From: Blumeriella jaapii
Taxonomy: Eukaryota; Ascomycota; Leotiomycetes; Helotiales; Drepanopezizaceae
Direction: 5' to 3'
Length of the DNA stretch: 64,000 bases
Assembly (NCBI GenBank): GCA_009599575.1
Contig: VWND01000014.1
Location: 682,001-746,000 of the forward strand
Shown piece after piece: positions 1-10,262 of the stretch (its first letter is position 1; every line of letters starts with the position of its first letter). The position numbers and the translations under genes are program-made. The notes beneath the pieces are model-generated. The model was not told the origin of the DNA. It saw only the letters and a program-made list of their open reading frames with translations, and searched no databases.

Positions 1-932
1 GCGATGGATAAGGGGCTCAGGATCGCGACGGGGGGCGAGGGCGGGCATGACCATGGTCATGGCCATGGAACAGTGGAAGTGGTCAAACCTGCGGCGGTGA
101 CCAGTGCGCTGGAGGACTCGCCGGCTACGAGTGCCCGATCACGGAAGAAGGGGGACACGAGCGGCGCGGAGTTGGAGCTCGTGACGGAGGAGAAGGAAAA
201 GGAGATGAATGCCAGCGTCAAGCTGGCCGGCTACCTGAATTTGATGTGTGGCCTCTCACCCCCTTTTCGTTACCCCCTCCCGGCATCCAGTGCACACTGC
301 GTTTCATTTTCCCACAGCAATGCTGACCCGAGCTCCCAGCGCCGATTTCACGCACAACATCACCGACGGCCTCGCCATGGCCTCCTCCTTCTACGCCTCG
401 CCCACCATCGGCGCCACCACGACGGTCGCCGTCTTCTTCCACGAGATCCCGCACGAGGTCGGCGACTTCGCGCTGCTGATCCAGTCCGGCTTCTCCAAGC
501 GGCAGGCCATGGGCGCGCAGTTCCTGACCGCGCTTGGCGCCCTTCTCGGCACCCTGATCGGCATCGCCGTGCAGGAGTACGGGGGCAGCGGCAGCAGCGG
601 CGGCAGCGGCGGTCGCTTCGACGGCCTGATGGGCACCAGTCTGAAATACGGCGATCTGCTGCTGCCCTTCACGGCTGGCACGTTCCTGTATGTGGGCACC
701 GTGGCCGTCATCCCGGAGCTGCTGGAGACGGGGAAGGAGAGGGGCGCGGAGCTCAGGAAGACGGCGAAGCAGTTTGCGGCTATGGCTGCCGGCGCGGGTA
801 TCATGCTTTAGTGAGTCTCTTCCGTCTCTATCTCTTCTTCCCGTCCCCTTCTTTTACCCTACACCTACATGTCTTCTTGTGGGAAAGTAAGGAACAGCGA
901 CTAACAAGCCCCACAGCATCTCCTGGTCATAA
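1..932 (+). CDS. ZIP-family zinc transporter, LIV-1/YKE4-like (5' partial)
   Basis: This is the C-terminal part of a ZIP (LIV-1/SLC39A7/Yke4-type) divalent metal transporter, a family that moves zinc out of the ER or secretory lumen into the cytosol. The frame is open to the window edge, so the start is missing; about 244 residues are visible. A histidine-rich HDHGHGHG stretch lies in the variable loop. The two metal-binding membrane helices follow as HNITDGLAMASSF and HEIPHEVGDFALL, the LIV-1 signature. Exons are 1..245, 340..810 and 917..932. Intron 246-339 has a TGCTGAC branch site and joins ..YLNL to IADFTHN... Intron 811-916 (gtgagt..ccccacag, branch CTAAC) adds a short YISWS tail; without it the protein would end at a TAG at 809. 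A Gly/Ser-rich loop (about 595-620) separates two late helices. The family call is firm; the ER location is inferred from Yke4/ZIP7. Confidence 0.9.
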
Positions 933-1422
933 TAGATACCCACCCACCTTTGCAAAGACTTCGTTAGACATCAATGAAAAAAAGATCAATGTGCACAATG
1001 CGAACGCTGCAGGCAGCAACACCCCACATGAGGGAGTTTTGATTCGAGGGCATTCTTATCCTCAATCTCAAATCACACACACACACACCTTGATCTGGCG
1101 AACTCGAACAAGCTATCTCCTCTGCATATTGCGCTTTCCTTCAATAGGTCCTTGAATGTATACCTCCCCTCGTGACCTCCATGGTCAGGAAAGGAAATCT
1201 CGCGCTCTAGATCAGATTGGACTGATTGGCCGAACCCCCCCCCCCCCCCCTCTCCAACCGAAATAGAAGCCAAGCCGAGCCAATTGATCGCCTGTGGTGA
1301 AAGCAAGAAGCGAACAGTCCTTCAAGCGAAATCTTCTTTCCCGCATTCTCATTCCTTTCACGCTCTGGTAGTGGTAGTGCGTTCCTATTCAATCCCGTTC
1401 TTCTCTCGCCATGACTTCATCG
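933..1422. other. Intergenic, convergent 3' ends
   Basis: This is the space between the 3' ends of the ZIP gene (+) and the BTB-like gene (-). It holds a CA microsatellite near 1076-1089 and a C homopolymer near 1236-1251. I see no gene. Confidence 0.5.
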
Positions 1423-4400
1423 CTATCTTTGACTCGGCTGCCTGCTCGAGAGGGACTCCCTCCTCTTTGCTTCGCTGAGTCTCGACGTCGACCTCCTTGC
1501 CCCAGCCTCGCCGTCCTCGTCGCTTCCCTCGTCCTCGCTCTCGCCCTCGCCCTCACCCGTCTCAGTCGACTCATCACTATCATACTCAAAATCAAACTCC
1601 TCCCCATCCCCTTCATCAGCATAGAAAGCCGCGTCGTCAAAGACGTCCGGATCTTCTTCCTTGGCCGGTTGCACGAGGGGAGGAGCGGAGGGCTCGGCGG
1701 CTACGGGCAGAGATGCGGCAGGTTGGGAGCGGCAGGAGGCGAGGATGGCATGTTGCACGGAGTGGGACTGTACAACAGCCTTCTCTTCGGCGAACAGGGA
1801 TTTCTTCGCTGTGTCTTTTGCTTCGACGTTGGCAGATCTGGCGTGTTCGGAAAGTTGAGTATCCTGATCGGGGCTAGAGGCGACTTCTTTGCCTTTGCCT
1901 CTGTCGCGGACGGGGAGGTCTGTCGTCTGAGCTTGCGCTTGCATTTCGTTTTGATAATCTGAAGCATTGGAGAGCTGATCGTAAGACGCCTCGGACGTCG
2001 TGCTAGCTGACGAAGACATGAACTCGTCCATTGAGATATCTTTGCCTTTGTCCCGGATCGGGAGATCAATCGTCTGAGCTTGAGCTCGCATTTCGTCCCG
2101 AGCTTTCGAAACATCGGAGAGCCGATCGTAAGAGGCCTCAGACATCGAGCTCGTGGGCGTAGGCATGAACTCGTCCTCTGAGATAACTCGGCCGCGATCG
2201 ACATGATCTACGCTATACCCATCCTCGGCACCGACGCTCGTGGAAACGTGGTTTGTAGACGTAGCGACGCTGCCGCCGAACATGCTGTCTGCTGCATCGT
2301 CGTCAAAATGGAGAGTTAGCGCGCTCGAGGCGACGGTGGAGCCAGTGTGGTAGCCTGGACCTGGACCAACTGGACCACCACGTTCGGTGGGCGGCAGTTC
2401 CATTTCGTAGACGCCACCTGAGCCATCGTCGAGACCACCGGCCCAGAGCGGGAGGTATTTGGTTTCCTCGTCTGACACGCATAGCAGGGTGTCACAAATC
2501 GAAGGATTGTCCATCTCGGGGTGCGAGAGAAGATCTGAACACAGATCTCGGATATGCTTGTCTATCTGCGAGAACAAGGCCGGAAGACTGAAGAACGGGG
2601 ACTTGGGACCAATTTTGGTATCTGTTGGCACACAATGGCCAAGATCAGCTAGAAGGAGAGAATCGAGCAGCATTCCGGGTGAGACGAGGTCAGTGTTGTC
2701 GGACTCGTAGCTGTAGATACCAGTTGTTGATACTGAGCTTGATGCCCTCTTTTTGATTGGACTGCTGGGACCGGCAGGCGAGTCTGGGATATGCACATTT
2801 TTGTTTGGGCTGGCTTTTGCAATGGCGTCGTCCCGGATGGCGAGGGCGCGTCTCCAAAATTCTGGCTTAGTGGTGGCTTCTTCCCAGCTGTTCGGAAGGT
2901 TATCGTGCAAGAAATCGGAGACTCCGGATTTGGGAGACCTGTCTGAAGGGGGCGTCGTGGGTTCAACGTCTGGAAAGACGCCGTTATTGAAGTCATATTC
3001 GCCAATGTACTTCAGTATCAGCATATTTAGACGGTCGATATCGTAACGAAGGGTGCAGATTGTGACCTTTGGAATATTGTGGGCATCTGCCGCAGCTCTC
3101 AATCGAGTTTGAATTTCTTCATACGGATACTTGCTGTTGGGTATTGGAGCATCTCGAATCAGGTTCGTATCGCACGAGAAGTGACGCTGCTCCCAGCGTA
3201 AGACGCGCATGGAGTCCCAAAAGTATCTGGTCATGATACGCTCCTGCTCTACGAGATGGTGGTATATATGCTCCGAGCCCGAGCGCATGCCTTTGGGGAC
3301 GATATGTTGTTCTTGCCAGCGGTTATTGTTCCATCGTATGGCCTGGCTATCATCGAGAGGTTGTTGCAAACACCAGAGCATTCTGCCGAGAACGTAAAAC
3401 TTGATGTGTTCCGTAAGCTCGCTCACAACTAAACGCTTCTCTTCCAGATGGGGATCGTGGGTATCGGCGTGGGCTTCGATGAACTCTTGGAATAAATAAA
3501 GCTTGCAGAACTCTGCTTGATTTTGAAGCCAAGCCAGCTTATGGTCGAAAAGGATCTGATATTCTTCTTCGACTCTGGCATGAAAGCTGCGGCCTGCGTG
3601 TTGAATAGAGTTCAGCATGTCCTCATCTACAGACTCGCAACGTCGTCCAAATGTGGTGAATTTGTTGCTCGCCCGTTCATCGACACAGACGCCTGGTGCA
3701 TTTCTTCGACCGTGCTTCGATTTACCAATTCGTAGGGCCTCTTCCGAGACCAGAATTGTAAAGGCCCGTCTAGATATTGTCGTGTTCTCGGTAAGAACGC
3801 CGATGCGAAGACAGTCCTCGGGGAGTATCTCAAAGATCTTGTCGTTTGGCTCTGCTATCATCCAGGTGACGATGTAATCGACCTGCAATTTCAGTTAGTA
3901 CTAGACTGACATTTGTGCCTGGCTATGGGGGTCGAATTACCACTACACTGGGGCACTTGAAATAGCTGGCCAGAACGGCGAGGGTCCAGACCTTCGGAGC
4001 GGAATCTAGTCTCGGATCCTTGCCTTCAATGACTTGAAGAAGACGCTCGATACCGGTCCGATGACGGATTGGACAGTACTCCAGACACTCCGTTTCTTTT
4101 CCTTCGGTAATGGTAGTGCTGCTATTCTTTTGGGAGGCAATTTCGTCGTACATCCTCTTGCTTGTGGCGATTGTAGCCTGCAGAATCCTCTCCTCATCCT
4201 CTCCACCAGCTCTTTTGAGCGGTACACGGTGTTGTTCCGAAGCTTCTTGTACGGCAGCTTCGTTCGATGGGTCAAACAACTGCTGATCTATCTTTTCCAT
4301 CGGAACAGCTGTGGTCTCATCCTGTCCACCAACCATTCCGTGCGCGACCTTGCACTCCGTGAACTCGGTCTTGTACCATTGTCGAAGACCAAGAGAGCAA

Positions 4401-5029
4401 CACAGATCTGCTGTCAGGTTCAAAGCCTCTTCTCCCTCTTCGGGTGGTGTCAGATCCAAAACATACGAGATGCCTTTCGGAAGTTTGCCAACAAGCTTGT
4501 TGCGGCGCTGGGCACGGTGCTGCTGCCACTGATCCTCTAAAAGCCTCTTGAACTCAGGAGAAGCGGCCTTGAGCTTCGTGCTGTGGACTCGGTGCCTATC
4601 GCTCAGCTGAAACCCGTCGATAGCATCGTACACCGGTGTGTTGTTGGGGAAGCGGACAACAACCAGTGTGTCGCCCTCATGCAATTGCGACTTGCTGTAT
4701 TGAACAGCATTGCTGTCTCTGTTTGGGACCCTCTTGGCAGCGTAGTCTTCTTTCGACAATATTTTGGGTGACAGAGAAATTGCAGGATCGGCCAGACTTC
4801 CCGTTTCTTGTGTCGTCCCGAGCTCAGCTGCAGCATATGCAGAAGACTGAGCGCTATCAAAAAAGGATCTTGTAACACCTCCCTCACAACTTTCTCCGAT
4901 CATGGCATCCAATTCTTTTGCGACATTCGTCATGGGAGATCGGAACCGGTGACCTACGGAACTTGGGCCGTTTGCGACTTGAGCAAGGTCCGCGAGGTCT
5001 TGGAGAACCTCTCGTCGCTCATCGCTCAT
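1423..5029 (-). CDS. Large BTB/POZ-like protein of unknown function
   Basis: The coding sequence is complement(join(1423..3882,3941..5029)), about 1182 residues. The 58-nt intron has GTAATT..TTGCAG ends and a TACTAAC branch, and joins ..KCPSVV to VDYIVTW.. in phase 0. I chose the ATG at 5029 (MSDERREVLQ) because the open frame upstream to 5206 is low-complexity. Residues about 115-230 (GDTLVVVRF, then RHRVHSTKLKAASPEF) and 330-400 (RLLQVIEGKDPRLDSAPKVW) look like the split BTB/POZ-like module of uncharacterised Pezizomycotina proteins. The middle part is globular and rich in Trp and His. The C-terminal third is Ser/Thr/Asp/Glu-rich and looks disordered. It contains a 49-residue tandem duplication (SEASYDRLSDVS / SEASYDQLSNAS) and ends in a strongly acidic run (EGEGESEDEGSDED). 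There is no signal peptide or membrane segment. Function is unknown; an adaptor role is only a guess from the BTB resemblance. Confidence 0.8.
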
Positions 5030-7400
5030 GGTCCAAAGACTAATTAGCAAGTGCAAGACAATAGAAGGAGACAGATCGTTTGGAGGGGGAAGGGTCAGTC
5101 TAGCGAAGCAGAGAAGAGCGCTTTGGGCGGGGAGAGAGGAGAGAGGAGGGAGGAGAGAGAGGGGTTGGGCAGAAGTCTGGGCATACTGGGCTTGCAGAGC
5201 TGGCAAAGCCCTCGGGCTTGGAGACGTTATGCTTCTCTGATCCCAAGAAAATCCCCAGATTTGGCCTGTGGGCCATTCTGGCGGTCGGTGTAGCTGTGAT
5301 CGCTGGCTGAGATGGCGTTCGCAAGAGGAAAGAAATTAAGCTGGAAGGAACCAGGTATCGATCTTGCCTAGGACATATAACAGTATCTCGTTTGTGGTGT
5401 CCACGTCTTCCTGTTTCCCATGTATGAGTTTGCGCGTTTGAAGCCCGAGACCCGCGTCTGTATGCGAATCTGCGTCGGCAAACATCCGCCGTCAAATGAA
5501 GTAAACAAAGCCTCGCTCCTGAGGGTGCGCAATAGGAAGCATGTGCATCGGTGACCACTTGGGCTTAGATAACGAGTCAATACATCCAGTCCAGGTTGCA
5601 ATTCTGATTTTGAGGTTCAGCCTTGAGAAGCACAGTAGTTGATGTCTGAAGAGTACCTTGAGCAAGGCTGCTGGATTCTAGGCAGCGGCGACCATGCCAG
5701 TCTATTTGACTCGGTCGCCAAAGCAGCCTGGCGGTCTCTTTCGAGTGGAGTTAAAGACACAGAAAACCGATTGTCGCGAAGGAGAAAAGGATCCAAAGGG
5801 AAAAGTGAAAAGTCCCCGTATCAAGCTTGGAATTTGGAGGTTAGAAAAGTTGCAGCGGGATGTAGTCGGGATGTACGAATCGCTTGAGGCTGGATCATGA
5901 ACATGCCCCTCATGACCGGCAGATCTTCAGCCGCAGCCACGGTGTTGAGTGGCTGGGGTTCTCAGGTGGGCGCTTCGTTGATGTCAAATGCAAGTTGAGT
6001 AACAGTGTGTGTTTGTTTTGACGTGATGCTACAGGATATAGGTCGGGAAATTTAAGCGTTCAACTAGAAGACTTTCTGTACAGCATGGAGCTACTACTGT
6101 AATGTTAACTCAGGTGAGTAGCTTGAATTCCGGGAGAAGGCTATGATAACGAGAAAAAAAAATTCCTTTGTTCTAGTATACCAAACTGTTGGTCTTCAAA
6201 TACGCGCTGTCAATAAGTGTTTCATTGTCATCTTATTGACACAAGAGTCCAACTTTTGTGTCAAATCTCCAAGACGAAAGCGTAAGAATAAACGCTATCG
6301 AATTTCACTTCAAAGCAGAAGAACTCATCCCATAGTAAAGATCCATCGTTTTGATTATCACAATCACCTCTGTCTGTTCTGTGATTCGCACCACGGAATC
6401 TTTGCAGGAAAATCCTGCGATTAGATCATGACGTTGGTGTCTGCATCATCGAGCGATACTGTATTTATAGATGCTCAAAAAATCACCCCTTACTTTCGAG
6501 GCAGAATTATCTACCGCCTGACGAAATTCACTACAACCGAGCGGAGAAATTAAACGACTTCTTGATACATTTTCACTCCGGTTCAAAGTCATATTCTCAC
6601 CCCTAAATCAACTTCAAGCATATAAGTAAAACTTGTCAGGCGCTTTCATTACGGTTATAAGTCATTTAGTTACCTGACTTATTGAAATCAGCATTTTTCA
6701 AGACTCCGTCCGATAGGCAGGATTGAATTTCTTTAATTCCACTGATGAAATTGATGGAATCAGATGCTTTGATAGTTCTACAAGCTAACTAACAGCTTTC
6801 CATTCCACATCCGTACGTTTTCTCACTTCTTGCTTAGCCTTTCGCTGTTTCATCCTTGGACTTTTGATCCTTATTAGCTGCTAAACATGTATGACCACTG
6901 CTTCAAATAAATCTTGTTTAAGAGCTCCAAAGTATAGTTTGTAGCGAGCTTGACCTTTTATCAAGACTTAATAGTGGGAAGGCAGCCCACTATTACTTGG
7001 AATTAAACAAAAAACTCCCAGGTGGTTTCTGTTTGTTGTTACAGTATGAAAGCAATTGTGTCGGCCGGACTACCAGACCATGCTCAAAAGCCTCCAGTGT
7101 CAAAAACCTATTCTTGAGATAGTCAACACCTTATGCTGATATTGATTAAAGCCATTCTTTATTCCGCGTCGGCTCTTTTTCAGGCACCTAGATATTTACA
7201 CATGTGCGTACTCCGCGGTTGCCTGCCCCACCCTAATGTTTTCTCCATCAAGCTTGACCTCTGCTTTGCTTACGCACCTCTTCTCTTCACATTGACACCA
7301 CCAAAATCCGAACAACCAATTCTCCAGCTCACCACCCCACACCAGATTTCTCCGGCCAACAAGGATCAGGTTCGCCCGCCCTCAGCCAGAAATCGCCAAC
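5030..7400. other. Gene-free interval with AT-rich core
   Basis: The first ~900 bases are the upstream region of the BTB-like gene, with CT/GA-rich runs near 5090-5170. From about 6000 to 7130 base composition turns AT-rich, frames are broken in all six readings, and I recognise no protein. A perfect 10-bp inverted repeat (TAATAGTGGG / CCCACTATTA) lies near 6968-6994. The last 250 bases are the promoter side of the UCH gene. Confidence 0.5.
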
Positions 7401-8215
7401 ATGCCGATTCCAGCCGTCTACGTCCACGGCAAGAAGACCTTCACCGTTCTCGGGTACTCTCCCCTCCTCTCCCTCTAACCCAACCCCCATCCTCCTCTCT
7501 CTCCACCACTAACGAGCCTCCCTCAGAAAACAACCCGTCAGTAATGAACGCCCTCAGCCAGCGGCTCGGCCTCTCCGCCAGCCTCCAATTCCACGACATC
7601 TACTCGCTGACCTCCCCCTCCCTGCTCTCCCTGATCCCACGGCCCATCCACGCGCTCCTGGTCATCATCCCGCTCACGGCCGCCTGGCACGCCGACCGCA
7701 CCGCCGAGGACGCCTCGCCGCCGGCCGAGACGACGCACCCGGGCGCCGAGCCCGTCGTCTGGTTCCCGCAAACCATCGGACACGCCTGCGGCAGCATTGG
7801 CCTCCTGCACTGCCTCGTGAACGGCAGCGCGCGCGCGCACCTGGCGGAAGGCTCCATCGCCGCGACGCTCCGGGAGCGCGCCGTGCCCATGGCGGCGCGC
7901 GACCGGGCGCAGCTGCTCTACGACTCGGCCGCGTTCGAGGACGCGCACTGCAGCGTGGCGGAGATGGGGGACACGGCGGCGCCGGCGGCGGCGGAGGGGG
8001 ACCGCTTGGGCCAGCATTTTGTGGCGTTCGTGAAGGTGGGAGGCAGGTTGTGGGAGCTGGAGGGGAGTCGGAGCGGTCCGCTGGATCGGGGGAGCTTGGG
8101 CGAGGATGAGGATGTCTTGAGTCCGAGGGCGGTCGAGTTGGGGCTAGGGAGGGTTATGGAGTTGGAGAGGAGAGATGCGGAAAGGAGGCGTGGAGGGTGG
8201 GGATTTGAGGTTTAG
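7401..8215 (+). CDS. Ubiquitin carboxyl-terminal hydrolase, UCH (peptidase C12) family
   Basis: This is a cysteine protease that trims small adducts from the ubiquitin C-terminus (UCHL3/Yuh1 type), acting in cytosol or nucleus. Visible are the oxyanion Gln and catalytic Cys in WFPQTIGHACGSIGLLH, the catalytic His in GQHFVAFV, and the C-terminal LWELEGSRSGPLDRG motif. Family members normally have Asp in ELDG as the third catalytic residue; here it is Glu. The start ATG at 7401 sits in a good context (gccaacATG) and gives MPIPAVYVHGKKTFTVL, matching the family N-terminus. One intron is evident, from about 7454 (GTACTC) to 7526 (CACTAAC..CTCAG). With those exact ends the frame is off by one base before ENNPSVMNAL. 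One G fewer in the GGG at 7452-7454 would repair it. The product is about 245 residues, usual for the family. Composition is very GC-rich, unlike the AT-rich DNA upstream. Confidence 0.85.
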
Positions 8216-9839
8216 CTGTATTGCGCTTGCTGGCGGGGAAGCGTAGGTAAGGATACCATGGCGGGCGGCGCGGGGGATCTTGACGAGGAGCATTTGACGG
8301 CGTTGTCTTTGGGATGCGATTCGCGAGGTTACGGCTGGCGTTCGGTGGGTGGAGGGAAAGCTTTTCTTTCTTTCCACATTGACAAGAAAGACAGACAGCT
8401 CAGTCAGATCCAGCGAGGATAGACAGACCCGATTTGAAGGGAAAGAAAATAATCAAGAGAGAGCGAGAGAGAGCGAGAGCGAGAGACAGCGAGAGAGAGA
8501 GAGAGAGACCAAAGCAATTCGCCCCTTCTTTCCCGCTCTGCAACCACCTATCAATCAAACAAACAAACGACAATCTCACAGCTAGCGCGTAAAACCCATT
8601 GTGAACAAGCAGCAGCAGCTCGCTTACGAGCAAGGCACCATCCACCACACTGTAAGTAAGTAAACAGCTCGCTTAGCTACAGTAGCAACACGTAGAAACG
8701 AAAGAAGAAAAAAAAGCCAGCCAGCCAGCCCGCCAGCACGGCGCCTGATTCCCTACCAACGCGTGCGTGGCACACGTAGGATAGGTAGGTAGGAGAGAAC
8801 ACAAAACAGGCATCCCATACCAAAACCGCCGTATCGCTAGCGCGTCAAACGAGGAGGAAGAGATGGATGGATGGATGGACAAGCGAGATAAGCCAACAGG
8901 AAAGAGGAGAGACTTACTTACTGTAGGTAAGTAGTACAGTACAAGGAAGGGCTGGCTGCACTGTTACAAACCAAGGCTTTCCCTACCTCCCTCCCTCCCT
9001 CCCTCACGCACGCACGCACGCACGCTCGCCTCTTTGCCTCCCATCGACGGCGCCGTCTGGAGAGAGCCCCCCGACCGCGAGGTGCGGTGCTGAGAGGGAT
9101 GGATGCGTGGCGACTGACTGCCTGCCTGCCTGCCTACTTACTTACTTACTTACTGCCTTACCTCCTCCTACAGGTACTACTGTACTGTGAGTTTCAGTAG
9201 GCGAGCAAGGTGGGTGGTACGGACAGTACATACATACATACATACAGTACAGTACAGTACAATACTGTACCAGACATCCGGCGAAGTTGCTCACCAGTGG
9301 TAGGAAGGCAGCCCACTATTAGGTAGGTTATGGACAAAAAAACAGAAAGAAAAAAGAACAAAAACAAGCAAGAAACAAAAAACTACATATCATAACAACA
9401 AGAAAAGAGAGGAGAAGAGGCGGGGGAGAGGGTGAGGGTGAGGGGCGTGCAAAACAAGAAAACAAACGAAGGGAAACCAAAGGACCAAGAATCCCCCCCC
9501 CCCCTTTTTTCGAAGAGGAAATCACTCCCCCCACCCCCCCCCCCCCCTCCCCCCTTCCCCACCGCAACTCCAGCAAAGCGAGCGCCGAGCTACTTACTTA
9601 CTGTACAATACTTACTGTACGTCCGCCCAGCAATCGAATAGGCTTTTCCAAACCCATCCCAACCCAGTACAGTACTGTGTACGTGAGTAATGCTGTCTTT
9701 TTGCCACTGTGCCTGCCAAGTCGAAATCGTTTCTTAGCTCCGTTTCAGGTACAGTACAGGATACGAAATACAGACGCAACTTTATTCTTTATCACTCTCT
9801 ATCTTACTTTCGGCGTTTCTCTTATTTCACTTACTTTTC

Positions 9840-9875
<36 letters not shown>

Positions 9876-10262
9876 CTCGCTACCGAGGGAGCGAAGATGG
9901 AACAGGAACGGTGACGGCGACGGTCCTGAAACTTGCAACGTTTAAACAAAAAAAAGGCTTGGGTGGAGTTGCAGTGAACTCGATAAAATAAAACCCATAT
10001 GCGAAGAAAAATCAGATGCAGAAGGAAATAATAGGGGTGGATGAATGGATAAGTCTGGTCAAGAAGGAAACAAAGGGAGGGTAAAAAATTCGTTAGATAG
10101 TTCTAAGTAGAAGGTCAAGCCTGTTGAACCCCCATCTATCTATCATCCCGTCTGCTTTTGGGTGGCGGCAGAGATAGCCGTGTGTCATGGAGCTCATCAA
10201 CAGAAAAAAAATATACATCGAGAATCGAACTGTCCATGCCTGCCCTCCTGGCTGCGCGCTAA
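8216..10262. other. Intergenic microsatellite-rich DNA
   Basis: I see no gene here. The interval holds a GAGA run (8455-8510), GGAT and GTAGG runs (8775-8880), CCCT and ACGC runs (8985-9025), TTAC runs (9130-9155), CATA and CAGTA runs (9220-9270), C-runs near 9487-9500 and 9530-9550, and a 29-31 nt A-run at 9841-9871. Short CTGTAC/GTACAG words recur throughout. Confidence 0.6.
9841..9871. repeat. Poly-A homopolymer, about 30 nt
   Basis: This is an uninterrupted A-run. It could be a simple homopolymer or the tail scar of a retrotransposed insertion. No target-site duplication or upstream coding relic is visible, so a plain homopolymer is more likely. Confidence 0.6.
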
